From Lachnoclostridium sp. An131 (lineage in GTDB: Bacteria; Bacillota; Clostridia; Lachnospirales; Lachnospiraceae): a stretch of 64,000 nt of DNA. The translations under genes were made by a program, and so were the position numbers. Position 1 is the stretch's first letter. The number at the start of each line of letters is the position of its first letter. The notes beneath the pieces are model-generated. The model was not told the DNA's origin. It did no database searches and saw only the letters and a program-made list of their open reading frames with translations. This document shows, in pieces, positions 8,502-16,692 of the stretch. Location: positions 124,001 through 188,000 of the forward strand of contig NZ_NFLI01000002.1 of the NCBI RefSeq assembly GCF_002160825.1, in the 5' to 3' direction.

Positions 8502-10010
8502 ATGGAAAGAATAACGGACATTACTATACTGATAGGGGAACTGATGGCATACGGAATGGAGAATGGGCTGGTGGCTCCTGCTGATGAGGTTTTTGTGACG
8601 AATCAGCTGCTTTCTCTTTTCGGCCTGGATGAATATGAAAAGAAAGAGCTTCCTCCGCAGAAGCGGCCTGTTCATGAGATTCTGGACGATATGCTGGCAT
8701 ATGCGGTGGAAGAAAAGCTTCTGGAAGACGACACGATCACAGCAAAGGATCTCTTTGATACGAAGATTATGGGAATCCTGACGCCGATGCCTTCCCAGGT
8801 GCAGCAGAGATTTTGGGAGAAATACCAGGCTTCTCCGAAAGAGGCGACAGATGACTACTATGCATTCAGCCAGGCGACCAATTACATCCGCCGGGACCGC
8901 ATTGCGAAGGACGAGAAATGGGAGACTGATACGGAGTACGGCCCTATTGATATTACGATCAATCTCTCCAAGCCGGAGAAGGATCCGAGAGATATCGCAA
9001 AGGCGGGCCAGGCGAAGAAAAGCGGCTACCCCAGCTGTCTGCTGTGCCGGGAAAATGAAGGCTATGCAGGACATTACGGACATCCGGCCAGGCAGAACCA
9101 CAGGATTATTCCGATCCGGCTGAATGGGGAGGAGTATTTCCTGCAGTATTCTCCTTATGTATATTATAATGAGCACTGCATTATCTTTAATAAAGAGCAT
9201 ATTCCGATGAAGATTGACAGGGCCGCTTTTGTAAAGCTTCTTGATTTTGTGCGCCAGTTTCCACATTACACAGCCGGTTCCAATGCCGATCTCCCGATTG
9301 TAGGGGGCTCTATTCTGAGCCACGATCATTTCCAGGGCGGAAATTATGTATTTGCCATGGCCAAAGCTCCTTATGAGAGATACTTTACGATGTCAGGATA
9401 TCCGGATGTGACGGCGGGCGTTATCCGCTGGCCGATGTCTGTGATCCGCCTTCAGGGCGCGGATGCGCAGCAGCTTGCGGACGCTGCCGATCATATTTTA
9501 AAGAGCTGGAGATGCTATACGGACGAGGCGGCTTTCATTTACAGCGAGACGGACGGCGTGCCGCATAACACGATTACGCCGATTGCGCGGATGCGGGACG
9601 GTCTGTATGAGCTGGACCTTGTGCTCCGGAACAATATTACGACAGAAGAGCATCCGATGGGAGTTTATCATCCTCATGCTGAGTATCATCATATTAAGAA
9701 GGAAAATATCGGCCTTATCGAGGTCATGGGCCTGGCAGTCCTTCCTGCGAGACTGAAGAAGGAAATGGCGCAGCTGGAGGAATATGTGCTGGCAGGAAAA
9801 GACCTTCGGACAGACGAAGCGCTGGAGAAGCACGCGGACTGGGCGGAGGACTGGATGAAGCGGTATGAGGTTACGCCGGAGAGCATCCACGGGCTCGTGC
9901 AGCAGGAGATAGGAAAGGTATTTGCAAGGGTGCTGGAATGCGCCGGCGTGTATAAACGGACGGAAGAGGGACAGGCGGCTTTCGACCGGTTCATCGAGAC
10001 GATACGATAA
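8502..10010 (+). CDS. galT: UDP-glucose-hexose-1-phosphate uridylyltransferase, class II
   Basis: 502 residues, the size of the Firmicutes class II GalT (class I is about 350). It exchanges UMP between UDP-glucose and galactose-1-phosphate. The motif SHDHFQGGNYVFAMAKAP carries the catalytic histidine region. CLLCRENEGYAGHYGHPARQ is also typical of class II, as is the helical N-terminal part with DIMLAYAVEEKLL-like segments. It forms an operon with galK and is followed by a strong terminator. GalE is not in the window. Confidence 0.95.
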   Translation: MERITDITILIGELMAYGMENGLVAPADEVFVTNQLLSLFGLDEYEKKELPPQKRPVHEILDDMLAYAVEEKLLEDDTITAKDLFDTKIMGILTPMPSQVQQRFWEKYQASPKEATDDYYAFSQATNYIRRDRIAKDEKWETDTEYGPIDITINLSKPEKDPRDIAKAGQAKKSGYPSCLLCRENEGYAGHYGHPARQNHRIIPIRLNGEEYFLQYSPYVYYNEHCIIFNKEHIPMKIDRAAFVKLLDFVRQFPHYTAGSNADLPIVGGSILSHDHFQGGNYVFAMAKAPYERYFTMSGYPDVTAGVIRWPMSVIRLQGADAQQLADAADHILKSWRCYTDEAAFIYSETDGVPHNTITPIARMRDGLYELDLVLRNNITTEEHPMGVYHPHAEYHHIKKENIGLIEVMGLAVLPARLKKEMAQLEEYVLAGKDLRTDEALEKHADWAEDWMKRYEVTPESIHGLVQQEIGKVFARVLECAGVYKRTEEGQAAFDRFIETIR

Positions 10011-10026
10011 TTTTCAGATATACGGC

Positions 10027-10073
10027 AAAAATGGACAGAATCCCCGAAAAGAATGGGTTCTGTCCATTTTTTT
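10027..10073 (+). terminator. Rho-independent terminator after galT
   Basis: AAAAATGGACAGAATCCC and GGGTTCTGTCCATTTTTTT are near-perfect arms around a 10-base loop, with a closing T-run. It separates galKT from the transporter operon. Confidence 0.9.
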
Positions 10074-10132
10074 GCGAAAAGCTCACCTGGAATATTATTC
10101 AAAATAGATAAAAGAACCATTAAAATTTTAAT

Positions 10133-10181
10133 GAAAAGTGAAAAATATTCTATTTTCTATTTTCCAGATATCGTATATACT
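10133..10181 (+). promoter_or_regulatory. mglB promoter with an 18-bp operator shared with the sensor operon
   Basis: The motif GAAAAGTGAAAAATATTC (10133-10150) differs at one base from a motif at 14988-15005 ahead of the response-regulator gene. Here it lies 25 bases before the -10 TATACT (10176-10181), there 24 bases before TATAAT. The -35 here, TTTTCT (10153-10158), is poor, as expected for an activator-dependent promoter. Just upstream are two palindromes: ATTAAAATTTTAAT (10119-10132) and GAATATTATTC (10090-10100). The AraC-type response regulator encoded at 15082 is the obvious candidate to bind (inference). Confidence 0.7.
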
Positions 10182-10226
10182 GTTCACATCAACGAAAACA
10201 TCGTTAGATAAGGAGGAACAAGTTTT

Positions 10227-11561
10227 ATGAAAAGGAAGTTACTTTCACTGACTCTCGCAGCAGTGCTGGCACTTTCCCTGACCGCTTGCGGCGGCGGAAG
10301 TGATACCGCAGACACAGCTACAGATGCTGCAGAGACCACAGAGGAGACCACGGAAGAGACCACAGATGCTGCAGAGTCTACCGACACAGCAGCTGGCGAG
10401 GTTGCAAATGCGGACAAGCCGCTGGTATGGTTCAACCGTCAGCCGTCCAACAGCTCCACCGGAGAACTGGACATGACAGCTCTGAATTTCAATGAGAATA
10501 CATATTATGTAGGATTCGATGCAAATCAGGGCGCTGAGCTGCAGGGAACCATGATCAGAGACTACATCGAGGCTAATATCGATACCATCGACCGCAACGG
10601 CGACGGCGTTATCGGATACGTTCTGGCTGTCGGCGATATCGGACACAACGACTCCATCGCACGTACCAGAGGCGTTCGTTCCGCTCTTGGAACAGCTGTA
10701 GAGGTAGACGGAGCTATCGACAGCACTCCGGTTGGAACCAATACAGACGGTTCTTCCACCTATGTTCAGGATGGAACTCTTGAGATCAACGGAACTACCT
10801 ACACCGTTCGTGAGCTGGCTTCTCAGGAGATGAAGAACTCCGCAGGAGCTACCTGGGACGCAGCTACCGCAGGAAACGCTATCAGCACATGGTCCGCATC
10901 CTTTGGAGATCAGATCGACATCGTAGCATCCAACAATGATGGTATGGGAATGGCGATGTTCAACGGCTGGTCCAAGGCAGAAGGCGTACCGACTTTCGGA
11001 TACGACGCTAACAGCGACGCTGTAGCAGCTATCGCAGAGGGCTACGGCGGAACCATCAGCCAGCACGCAGACGTACAGGCTTACCTGACCCTTCGCGTTC
11101 TTCGTAACGCACTTGACGGCGTAGACATTGACACAGGTATCGGAACCGCTGACGAGGCAGGCAACGTACTGACTCCGGATGTATTTACCTACAATGAGGA
11201 GCAGCGTTCCTACTACGCACTGAACGTAGCCGTTACTGCTGAGAACTATCAGGATTTCCTGGATTCCACCGTTGTATACGCACCGGTATCCAACCAGCTT
11301 GATGCAGAGACCCATCCGACCAAGAACGTATGGCTGAACATCTACAACGCAGCTGATAACTTCCTGAGCGCTACCTATCAGCCGCTGCTGCAGAACTACG
11401 ACGACCTTCTGAACCTGAACGTTGAGTACATCGGCGGAGACGGACAGACAGAGTCCAACATCACAAACCGTCTCGGAAATCCGAGCCAGTATGATGCTTT
11501 CGCAATCAACATGGTTAAGACAGACAATGCAGCTTCCTACACATCTCTGCTTAGCCAGTAA
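10227..11561 (+). CDS. mglB: Galactose/glucose-binding lipoprotein of an ABC transporter, apparently circularly permuted
   Basis: 444 residues. A signal peptide ends in the lipobox LTAC (Cys21), then comes a Thr/Glu/Ala linker (about 25-62). The binding domain starts at KPLVWFNRQPS (64-74), which matches the middle of MglB (VPVVFFNKEPS). It runs through the calcium loop DRNGDG (122-127), GHNDSIAR (139-146), ATWDAA (W210), SNNDGM (235-240) and FGYDAN (257-262) to ALNVAVTAENYQDFL (331-345), the normal C-terminus of MglB. A linker of about 20 residues follows. Residues 366-444 then match the normal N-terminal part: VWLNIYNAADNFLS and YDAFAINMVKTDNA. All E. coli sugar contacts (D14, F16, N91, H152, D154, R158, W183, N211, D236) have equivalents. 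An insertion (~163-200) is also present. Confidence 0.9.
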   Translation: MKRKLLSLTLAAVLALSLTACGGGSDTADTATDAAETTEETTEETTDAAESTDTAAGEVANADKPLVWFNRQPSNSSTGELDMTALNFNENTYYVGFDANQGAELQGTMIRDYIEANIDTIDRNGDGVIGYVLAVGDIGHNDSIARTRGVRSALGTAVEVDGAIDSTPVGTNTDGSSTYVQDGTLEINGTTYTVRELASQEMKNSAGATWDAATAGNAISTWSASFGDQIDIVASNNDGMGMAMFNGWSKAEGVPTFGYDANSDAVAAIAEGYGGTISQHADVQAYLTLRVLRNALDGVDIDTGIGTADEAGNVLTPDVFTYNEEQRSYYALNVAVTAENYQDFLDSTVVYAPVSNQLDAETHPTKNVWLNIYNAADNFLSATYQPLLQNYDDLLNLNVEYIGGDGQTESNITNRLGNPSQYDAFAINMVKTDNAASYTSLLSQ

Positions 11562-11606
11562 AATCCAGAAAGATTATTTAGTGAAATAAATAATTATAAC
11601 GGACAA

Positions 11607-11640
11607 GATTATTGGGGAGAAGAGATTCTCCCTAATAATC
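11607..11640 (+). other. Intercistronic hairpin between mglB and mglA
   Basis: GATTATTGGGGAGAA and TTCTCCCTAATAATC pair around a 4-base loop, followed only by TTT. Such hairpins behind binding-protein genes protect the upstream mRNA or partly terminate, so the binding protein is made in excess over ATPase and permease. Confidence 0.75.
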
Positions 11641-11739
11641 TTTCAGAGGGAATCTGCGGCCGCCGGAGCGTGCGTGGCTCCTGCCTGCCGCGGGGAAAAG
11701 AGTGTTTTCAACCAATCTATAGATACAGGAGTAAAGAGA

Positions 11740-13248
11740 ATGGCAGATAAGAGGGATGACGTTGTCTTATCGATACGCGGAATGTGCAAGTCCTTCGGCC
11801 GCAACCGGGTTCTCGATCACATCAATCTGGATGTGAAGCGCGGAACGGTTATGGGACTGATGGGCGAGAACGGTGCCGGCAAGTCAACGATGATGAAATG
11901 TCTTTTTGGTACCTATCAGAAGGACGAAGGGACGATCTTCCTTGACGGAAAGGAAGTAAGTTTTTCCGGACCGAAGGATGCCCTTGAGAACGGCATCGCG
12001 ATGGTTCATCAGGAGCTGAACCAGTGTCTGGAAAGAAACGTGATTGATAATCTGTTCCTTGGACGCTACCCGAAGAATTCCATGGGAATCGTGGACGAGG
12101 GCAGAATGAAAAAAGAGGCTTCCGAGCTTTTCAGAAGACTTGGCATGACGGTCGATCTGACACAGCCCATGCGGAAAATGTCTGTGTCACAGCGGCAGAT
12201 GTGCGAGATCGCCAAGGCTATCTCCTACAATTCCAAGGTGATTGTACTTGACGAGCCGACTTCTTCCCTGACCGTCCAGGAGGTAAATAAGCTTTTTGAG
12301 ATGATGCGGATGCTGAAAGAGCAGGGAATTGCTCTGATTTACATTTCTCATAAGATGGATGAGATCTTTGAGATCTGTGATGAGATTTCCGTACTCCGGG
12401 ATGGCAACCTGGTTATGACAAAGAGCTCAGAGGATACGAATATGAACGAGCTGATCTCCGCCATGGTAGGACGTTCTCTCGAGAACCGCTTCCCGCCGGT
12501 GGATAATACGCCGGGCGACGTGATTCTGTCCGTTCAGCACCTGTCCACAAAGTTCGAGCCTCATTTGCAGGATGTAACCTTTGATGTCAGAGAAGGAGAG
12601 ATCTTCGGACTCTACGGTCTGGTTGGAGCGGGACGTACGGAGCTTCTGGAGACTATCTTTGGAGTGCGCACCAGAGCGGCCGGCCGTGTATATTTCAATA
12701 ACCGCCTGATGAACTTCAACAGTGCCAAGGAAGCCATGGAACATGGATTTGCCATGATCACTGAGGAACGAAAGGCCAACGGACTGTTCCTGAAGGGCAA
12801 CCTTACGTTCAATACCACGATTGCCAACTTAAACCAGTACAAGACAGGACCGGCTCTTTCCGACACGAAGATGACGAAGGCTACAACGAAAGAGATCAAG
12901 GTCATGCATACCAAATGTATGGGACCGGAAGATATGATCACAAGCCTTTCCGGAGGAAACCAGCAGAAAGTTATCTTTGGAAAATGGCTGGAGCGTGAGC
13001 CTCTGGTGTTCATGATGGATGAGCCGACGCGAGGAATCGATGTAGGAGCCAAATACGAGATATACGAGCTGATTATCCAGATGGCAAAACAGGGAAAGAC
13101 GATTATCGTGGTATCCTCCGAGATGCCGGAGATTCTGGGTATCACGAACCGGATCGGCGTCATGTCGAACGGACATCTTTCCGGAATCGTAAATACGAAA
13201 GAGACCAATCAGGAAGAGCTGTTAAGACTCAGTGCAAAATACCTATAA
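11740..13248 (+). CDS. mglA: Galactose/methylgalactoside ABC transporter ATP-binding protein
   Basis: 502 residues from ATG 11740, which has AGGAG eight bases upstream and gives the normal MglA length; longer in-frame starts lack a ribosome binding site. Two ABC domains lie in tandem, as in all MglA/RbsA proteins. The first has Walker A GENGAGKST (42-50), Walker B VIVLDEPTSSL and a degenerate signature MSVSQRQ. The second has a degenerate Walker A (GLVGAGRTEL) and an intact LSGGNQQK signature with FMMDEPTRGIDVG. It hydrolyses ATP to drive sugar import through the mglC product encoded 18 bases downstream. Confidence 0.95.
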   Translation: MADKRDDVVLSIRGMCKSFGRNRVLDHINLDVKRGTVMGLMGENGAGKSTMMKCLFGTYQKDEGTIFLDGKEVSFSGPKDALENGIAMVHQELNQCLERNVIDNLFLGRYPKNSMGIVDEGRMKKEASELFRRLGMTVDLTQPMRKMSVSQRQMCEIAKAISYNSKVIVLDEPTSSLTVQEVNKLFEMMRMLKEQGIALIYISHKMDEIFEICDEISVLRDGNLVMTKSSEDTNMNELISAMVGRSLENRFPPVDNTPGDVILSVQHLSTKFEPHLQDVTFDVREGEIFGLYGLVGAGRTELLETIFGVRTRAAGRVYFNNRLMNFNSAKEAMEHGFAMITEERKANGLFLKGNLTFNTTIANLNQYKTGPALSDTKMTKATTKEIKVMHTKCMGPEDMITSLSGGNQQKVIFGKWLEREPLVFMMDEPTRGIDVGAKYEIYELIIQMAKQGKTIIVVSSEMPEILGITNRIGVMSNGHLSGIVNTKETNQEELLRLSAKYL

Positions 13249-13266
13249 CGAGGGAGAACGATAGAT

Positions 13267-14922
13267 ATGGCAACAGGAAATGAAAAGATTCTTACGGCCG
13301 AGCGGGAAATGGAACTGCGCAAGCCGATTGACGATTATGTGGGCGGCATACAGGAAAAGATCAATGCCCTGAGAGTGGACGGCACAGACAGGGTAGTGTC
13401 CCTTCAGAACAGAATCGATTCTCTGAAGAGAGACAAGAGCCGCAGCAAGGCAGAAAACGAGGCTTCCATAGCAAAGCTTCAGGGAGAGCTTTCCAAGGCA
13501 AAAGAGATCGAGTCCAAGAATAAGGATGAGATCGCGAAGCTGATTGCAGACGCTGAAAACTACATCAAAGAGCATTTTGACAAAGAATACTATGAGCCGG
13601 TATGCGAGAGCGCGAAGTATGAGAAGGAAGCCGCGAAGGCAGCTTACGACGCGAAGCTGGCAGAGCTCCAGAAGGAGCATCAGGCTGCGATGTCCAAGCT
13701 CTCCGACCATCAGGAAATCAAGGACGAGAATTATGTATATAAGAATCGTCAGTTTGACGCGAAGATGGATTACCAGAAAGCCCTGCAGGAGATCAAGGAC
13801 AGAAGACATGCCGCTTTTGCTCATAAGTATCATCTGATCGATATGCTGCGCATGTCGAAATTCACTTTCGGCCAGACCATGAGCCAGAAGTGGGAAAATT
13901 ACAAGTATACCTTCAACCGCAGAACCTTCCTTCTGCAGAATGGTCTGTACATAGCGATTATCCTGATCTTTATCGTGCTGTGCGTGATTACGCCGGTTAT
14001 CAAGGGTACTCCGCTTCTGACCTACAACAATGTGCTGAATATTCTGCAGCAGGCGTCTCCGAGAATGTTCCTGGCCCTCGGCGTGGCAGGCCTGATCCTG
14101 CTGGCAGGTACCGACCTTTCCATCGGACGTATGGTTGGTATGGGTATGACGACGGCTACGATCATCATGCATCAGGGTGTGAACACCGGCGGTGTCTTCG
14201 GGCACATCTTCGATTTCACCGGCTGGCCGATTCCGGCGAGAATGATTTTCGCGCTGTTTATGTGTATCCTGCTGTGTACATGCTTTACCTCTCTGGCGGG
14301 CTTCTTTACAGCCAAGTTTAAGATGCATCCCTTCATCTCCACGATGGCGAACATGCTGATGATCTTCGGCCTCGTTACCTATGCGACAAAGGGTGTGTCC
14401 TTCGGCGCGATTGAGCAGTCTATTCCGGCCATGATTATCCCGAGAGTGAACGGCTTCCCGACCATCATTCTCTGGGCGGTAGCGGCAGTAGCGATTGTAT
14501 GGTTTATCTGGAACAAGACCACATTCGGAAAGAACCTGTACGCAGTAGGCGGCAACGCCGAGGCGGCAGCAGTTTCCGGTATCTCCGTATTTGCGGTGAC
14601 AATTGGCGCTTTCATTCTTGCGGGTATTCTTTATGGCTTCGGTTCCTGGCTGGAGTGTGCGAGAATGGTTGGTTCCGGTTCTGCTGCTTATGGACAGGGC
14701 TGGGAGACAGACGCTATCGCAGCCTGCGTAGTAGGCGGCGTATCCTTTACCGGTGGTATCGGTAAGATTTCAGGCGTGGTAGTCGGTGTGCTGATTTTCA
14801 CAGCCCTTACCTACTCCCTGACAATTCTTGGTATCGATACGAACCTGCAGTTCGTATTCTCTGGTATTATCATTCTGGTAGCAGTTATGCTTGACTGTCT
14901 GAAGTACGTACAGAAGAAATAA
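13267..14922 (+). CDS. mglC: Galactose ABC transporter permease with an added coiled-coil N-terminal domain
   Basis: 551 residues; MglC is normally about 330-340. The permease part starts near residue 219 (RRTFLLQNGLYIA) and matches MglC closely, with LALGVAGLILLAGTDLSIGR as the family landmark and about eight to ten membrane segments. Residues 1-218 are extra: highly charged, Lys/Glu/Ala-rich and heptad-like (LQNRIDSLKRDKSRSKAENE; AKLQGELSKAKEIESK; AYDAKLAELQKEHQAAM), with no signal peptide. This part is therefore probably a cytoplasmic coiled coil. The start at 13267 follows GAGGGAGAA, and the extension shares the strong codon use of the rest, so it is not a wrong start. A role in assembly, tethering or regulation is inferred. 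Confidence 0.93.
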   Translation: MATGNEKILTAEREMELRKPIDDYVGGIQEKINALRVDGTDRVVSLQNRIDSLKRDKSRSKAENEASIAKLQGELSKAKEIESKNKDEIAKLIADAENYIKEHFDKEYYEPVCESAKYEKEAAKAAYDAKLAELQKEHQAAMSKLSDHQEIKDENYVYKNRQFDAKMDYQKALQEIKDRRHAAFAHKYHLIDMLRMSKFTFGQTMSQKWENYKYTFNRRTFLLQNGLYIAIILIFIVLCVITPVIKGTPLLTYNNVLNILQQASPRMFLALGVAGLILLAGTDLSIGRMVGMGMTTATIIMHQGVNTGGVFGHIFDFTGWPIPARMIFALFMCILLCTCFTSLAGFFTAKFKMHPFISTMANMLMIFGLVTYATKGVSFGAIEQSIPAMIIPRVNGFPTIILWAVAAVAIVWFIWNKTTFGKNLYAVGGNAEAAAVSGISVFAVTIGAFILAGILYGFGSWLECARMVGSGSAAYGQGWETDAIAACVVGGVSFTGGIGKISGVVVGVLIFTALTYSLTILGIDTNLQFVFSGIIILVAVMLDCLKYVQKK

Positions 14923-14936
14923 GACTTTTTGCGAAG

Positions 14937-14974
14937 GGAATCCACTCCTGCCGGTTACAGGCGGAGTGGATTCC
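14937..14974 (+). terminator. Terminator-like hairpin ending the mgl operon
   Basis: GGAATCCACTCC (14937-14948) and GGAGTGGATTCC (14963-14974) are perfect 12-base arms. The tail is only TTTGTAAT, so some readthrough into the sensor operon is possible. Confidence 0.7.
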
Positions 14975-14987
14975 TTTGTAATATCAG

Positions 14988-15035
14988 GAAAAATGAAAAA
15001 TATTCCCTTGTGCGCTGATACGGATTTGCTATAAT
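14988..15035 (+). promoter_or_regulatory. Promoter of the two-component operon with the shared 18-bp motif
   Basis: GAAAAATGAAAAATATTC (14988-15005) lies directly ahead of TTGTGC (15008-15013), a 16-base spacer and perfect TATAAT (15030-15035). The motif is 17/18 identical to that at 10133-10150 and in the same orientation. This suggests the response regulator controls both its own operon and the transporter. Confidence 0.75.
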
Positions 15036-15081
15036 AGTAACCAGCCCAAAACGATACGCGGCATCAGAGATGGAGAAAAGA

Positions 15082-16692
15082 ATGGACATTTATACAGTGC
15101 TTCTGGTTGACGATGAGGAAGAGGTCATCCAGGTGATTCAGAAAAAGATAAACTGGGAAGGGCTTGGCTTTTCTGTTATCGGCTATGCGAACAATGGAGT
15201 GAAGGCCCTGGAGATGGTGGAGGAATACCAGCCGGATGTGGTGATGACAGACATCAAAATGCCGTATATGGACGGCCTGGAGCTGTCCAAGCGCATCAAG
15301 ACAGATTTCCCCGCCACAAAGGTTCTGATTTTTACGGGCTTCGATGAGTTTGAATATGCGAAAGAGGCCGTTCATCTTGAGATAGAGGAATATATCCTGA
15401 AGCCGGTCAATTCTGTGGAGCTGACCAACGTATTTACGTCGCTGAAAATTAAGCTGGATCAGGAAATCAGTGAGAAGAGAAGCGCGGCGGTGCTGAAAAA
15501 CTATTATATGGAGTCGCTGCCCTTCCTGAAGGCAAATTTTTACACGACACTGATCGAAGGCCGGATCCGCGGAGACGAGGTGGAAAAATATCTGCGGGAT
15601 TACCAGATTGAGTTTGAAGGCCCGTATTACTGCTGCCTGGTGATTCATACCTCGTCTACGCAGGTGGAAAAAAATATGAATCCGGTGCTTCTTGCTATGT
15701 CGGTACAGAAGCAGGCAAAGGAATATCTGGGAGAGAAGTGGAAGGCAAAGCGGTTTACCTATCTGGGAAATATGGTGATGCTGGCTCAGCTTGAGAATGA
15801 AAACGACGTCTCTGAGCTGACAGACGAGTGCGACCGTTTCTGCAGGTATGCCCGCCGTATCATTGGAGCGGTAGTGACCGTAGGCGTCGGATGGGTCTGC
15901 TCCAATATTCTGGAATTGTCTCAGTCCTACAGCAGTGCAAGGGAGGCTGTCTCTTACCGTGCTATTTATGGCACGTCCAGAGCAATCAATATCAGAGAGA
16001 TTGCGCCTCAGGAGACGGGCGGCTTTGAGACGGTGAATGATGCGGAGATTTCCAACCTGTTTAAAATGATCCGTCTCAATTCCAAGGAGGACATTATTGA
16101 AGAGGCAAATAAATATATGAACCATATTTTTCTGCCGACCAAATCCCTGCAGTATCATCATATTGCCGTGATGGAGCTGGTGAGTCTGCTGTACCGGTTT
16201 GCCGCGAACAATGATATTCAGACAGATGCGTTTTCCGGCGATATGGGAGAGCTCTACAGCAGGCTGATTGAGATGGCGCCGGACGCCTTGCGAAAGTGGT
16301 TTGTGGATATCTGCCTGGCTTTTCAGGAGAGCCTAATCAGCACCCGGAACAAATCTACGAAATCCTTTGTGCTGCGGGCCCAGGAATATGTCCATGATAA
16401 TTACGCGGATGCCGGTCTTTCCCTGGACAGTGTCTGTGAAGAGCTGGGAGTGTCAAACTCTTACTTTTCTACGATTTTCAAGAAGGAGACAGGAAGCTCC
16501 TTTATCAGCTATCTGACGGACTACCGTATGGACCAGGCGGCCCGGTGGCTTCTGGAAACAAATGAGAAAAGCTATATCATAGCGAAGAAGGTCGGTTATA
16601 CCGACGCCAATTATTTCAGCTATGTGTTTAAAAGACAGTTCGGCGTGTCGCCTTCCAAGTACAGAACGGAGCATGGAGAGAGTGAAAGATAA
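15082..16692 (+). CDS. AraC-type response regulator (YesN-like)
   Basis: 536 residues from ATG 15082, which has GGAG six bases before it; ATG 15070 has no ribosome binding site. The N-terminal receiver domain has the acidic pair DD (10-11), phosphoacceptor Asp57 in VVMTDIKMPYMDG, and the late Lys in EEYILKPVNS. A middle linker region of about 280 residues follows, as in YesN proteins. The C-terminus is an AraC double helix-turn-helix (LDSVCEELGVSNSYFSTIFKKE and IAKKVGYTDANYFSYVFKRQFG). It should be phosphorylated by the kinase encoded next, which overlaps it by 20 bases. Probable targets are the two promoters carrying the shared 18-bp motif. Confidence 0.93.
   Translation: MDIYTVLLVDDEEEVIQVIQKKINWEGLGFSVIGYANNGVKALEMVEEYQPDVVMTDIKMPYMDGLELSKRIKTDFPATKVLIFTGFDEFEYAKEAVHLEIEEYILKPVNSVELTNVFTSLKIKLDQEISEKRSAAVLKNYYMESLPFLKANFYTTLIEGRIRGDEVEKYLRDYQIEFEGPYYCCLVIHTSSTQVEKNMNPVLLAMSVQKQAKEYLGEKWKAKRFTYLGNMVMLAQLENENDVSELTDECDRFCRYARRIIGAVVTVGVGWVCSNILELSQSYSSAREAVSYRAIYGTSRAINIREIAPQETGGFETVNDAEISNLFKMIRLNSKEDIIEEANKYMNHIFLPTKSLQYHHIAVMELVSLLYRFAANNDIQTDAFSGDMGELYSRLIEMAPDALRKWFVDICLAFQESLISTRNKSTKSFVLRAQEYVHDNYADAGLSLDSVCEELGVSNSYFSTIFKKETGSSFISYLTDYRMDQAARWLLETNEKSYIIAKKVGYTDANYFSYVFKRQFGVSPSKYRTEHGESER

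Noticed and set aside
13243-14328. 361-codon minus-strand frame
   Set aside because: Shadow of mglC; composition rich in His, Gln and Arg with no motif.
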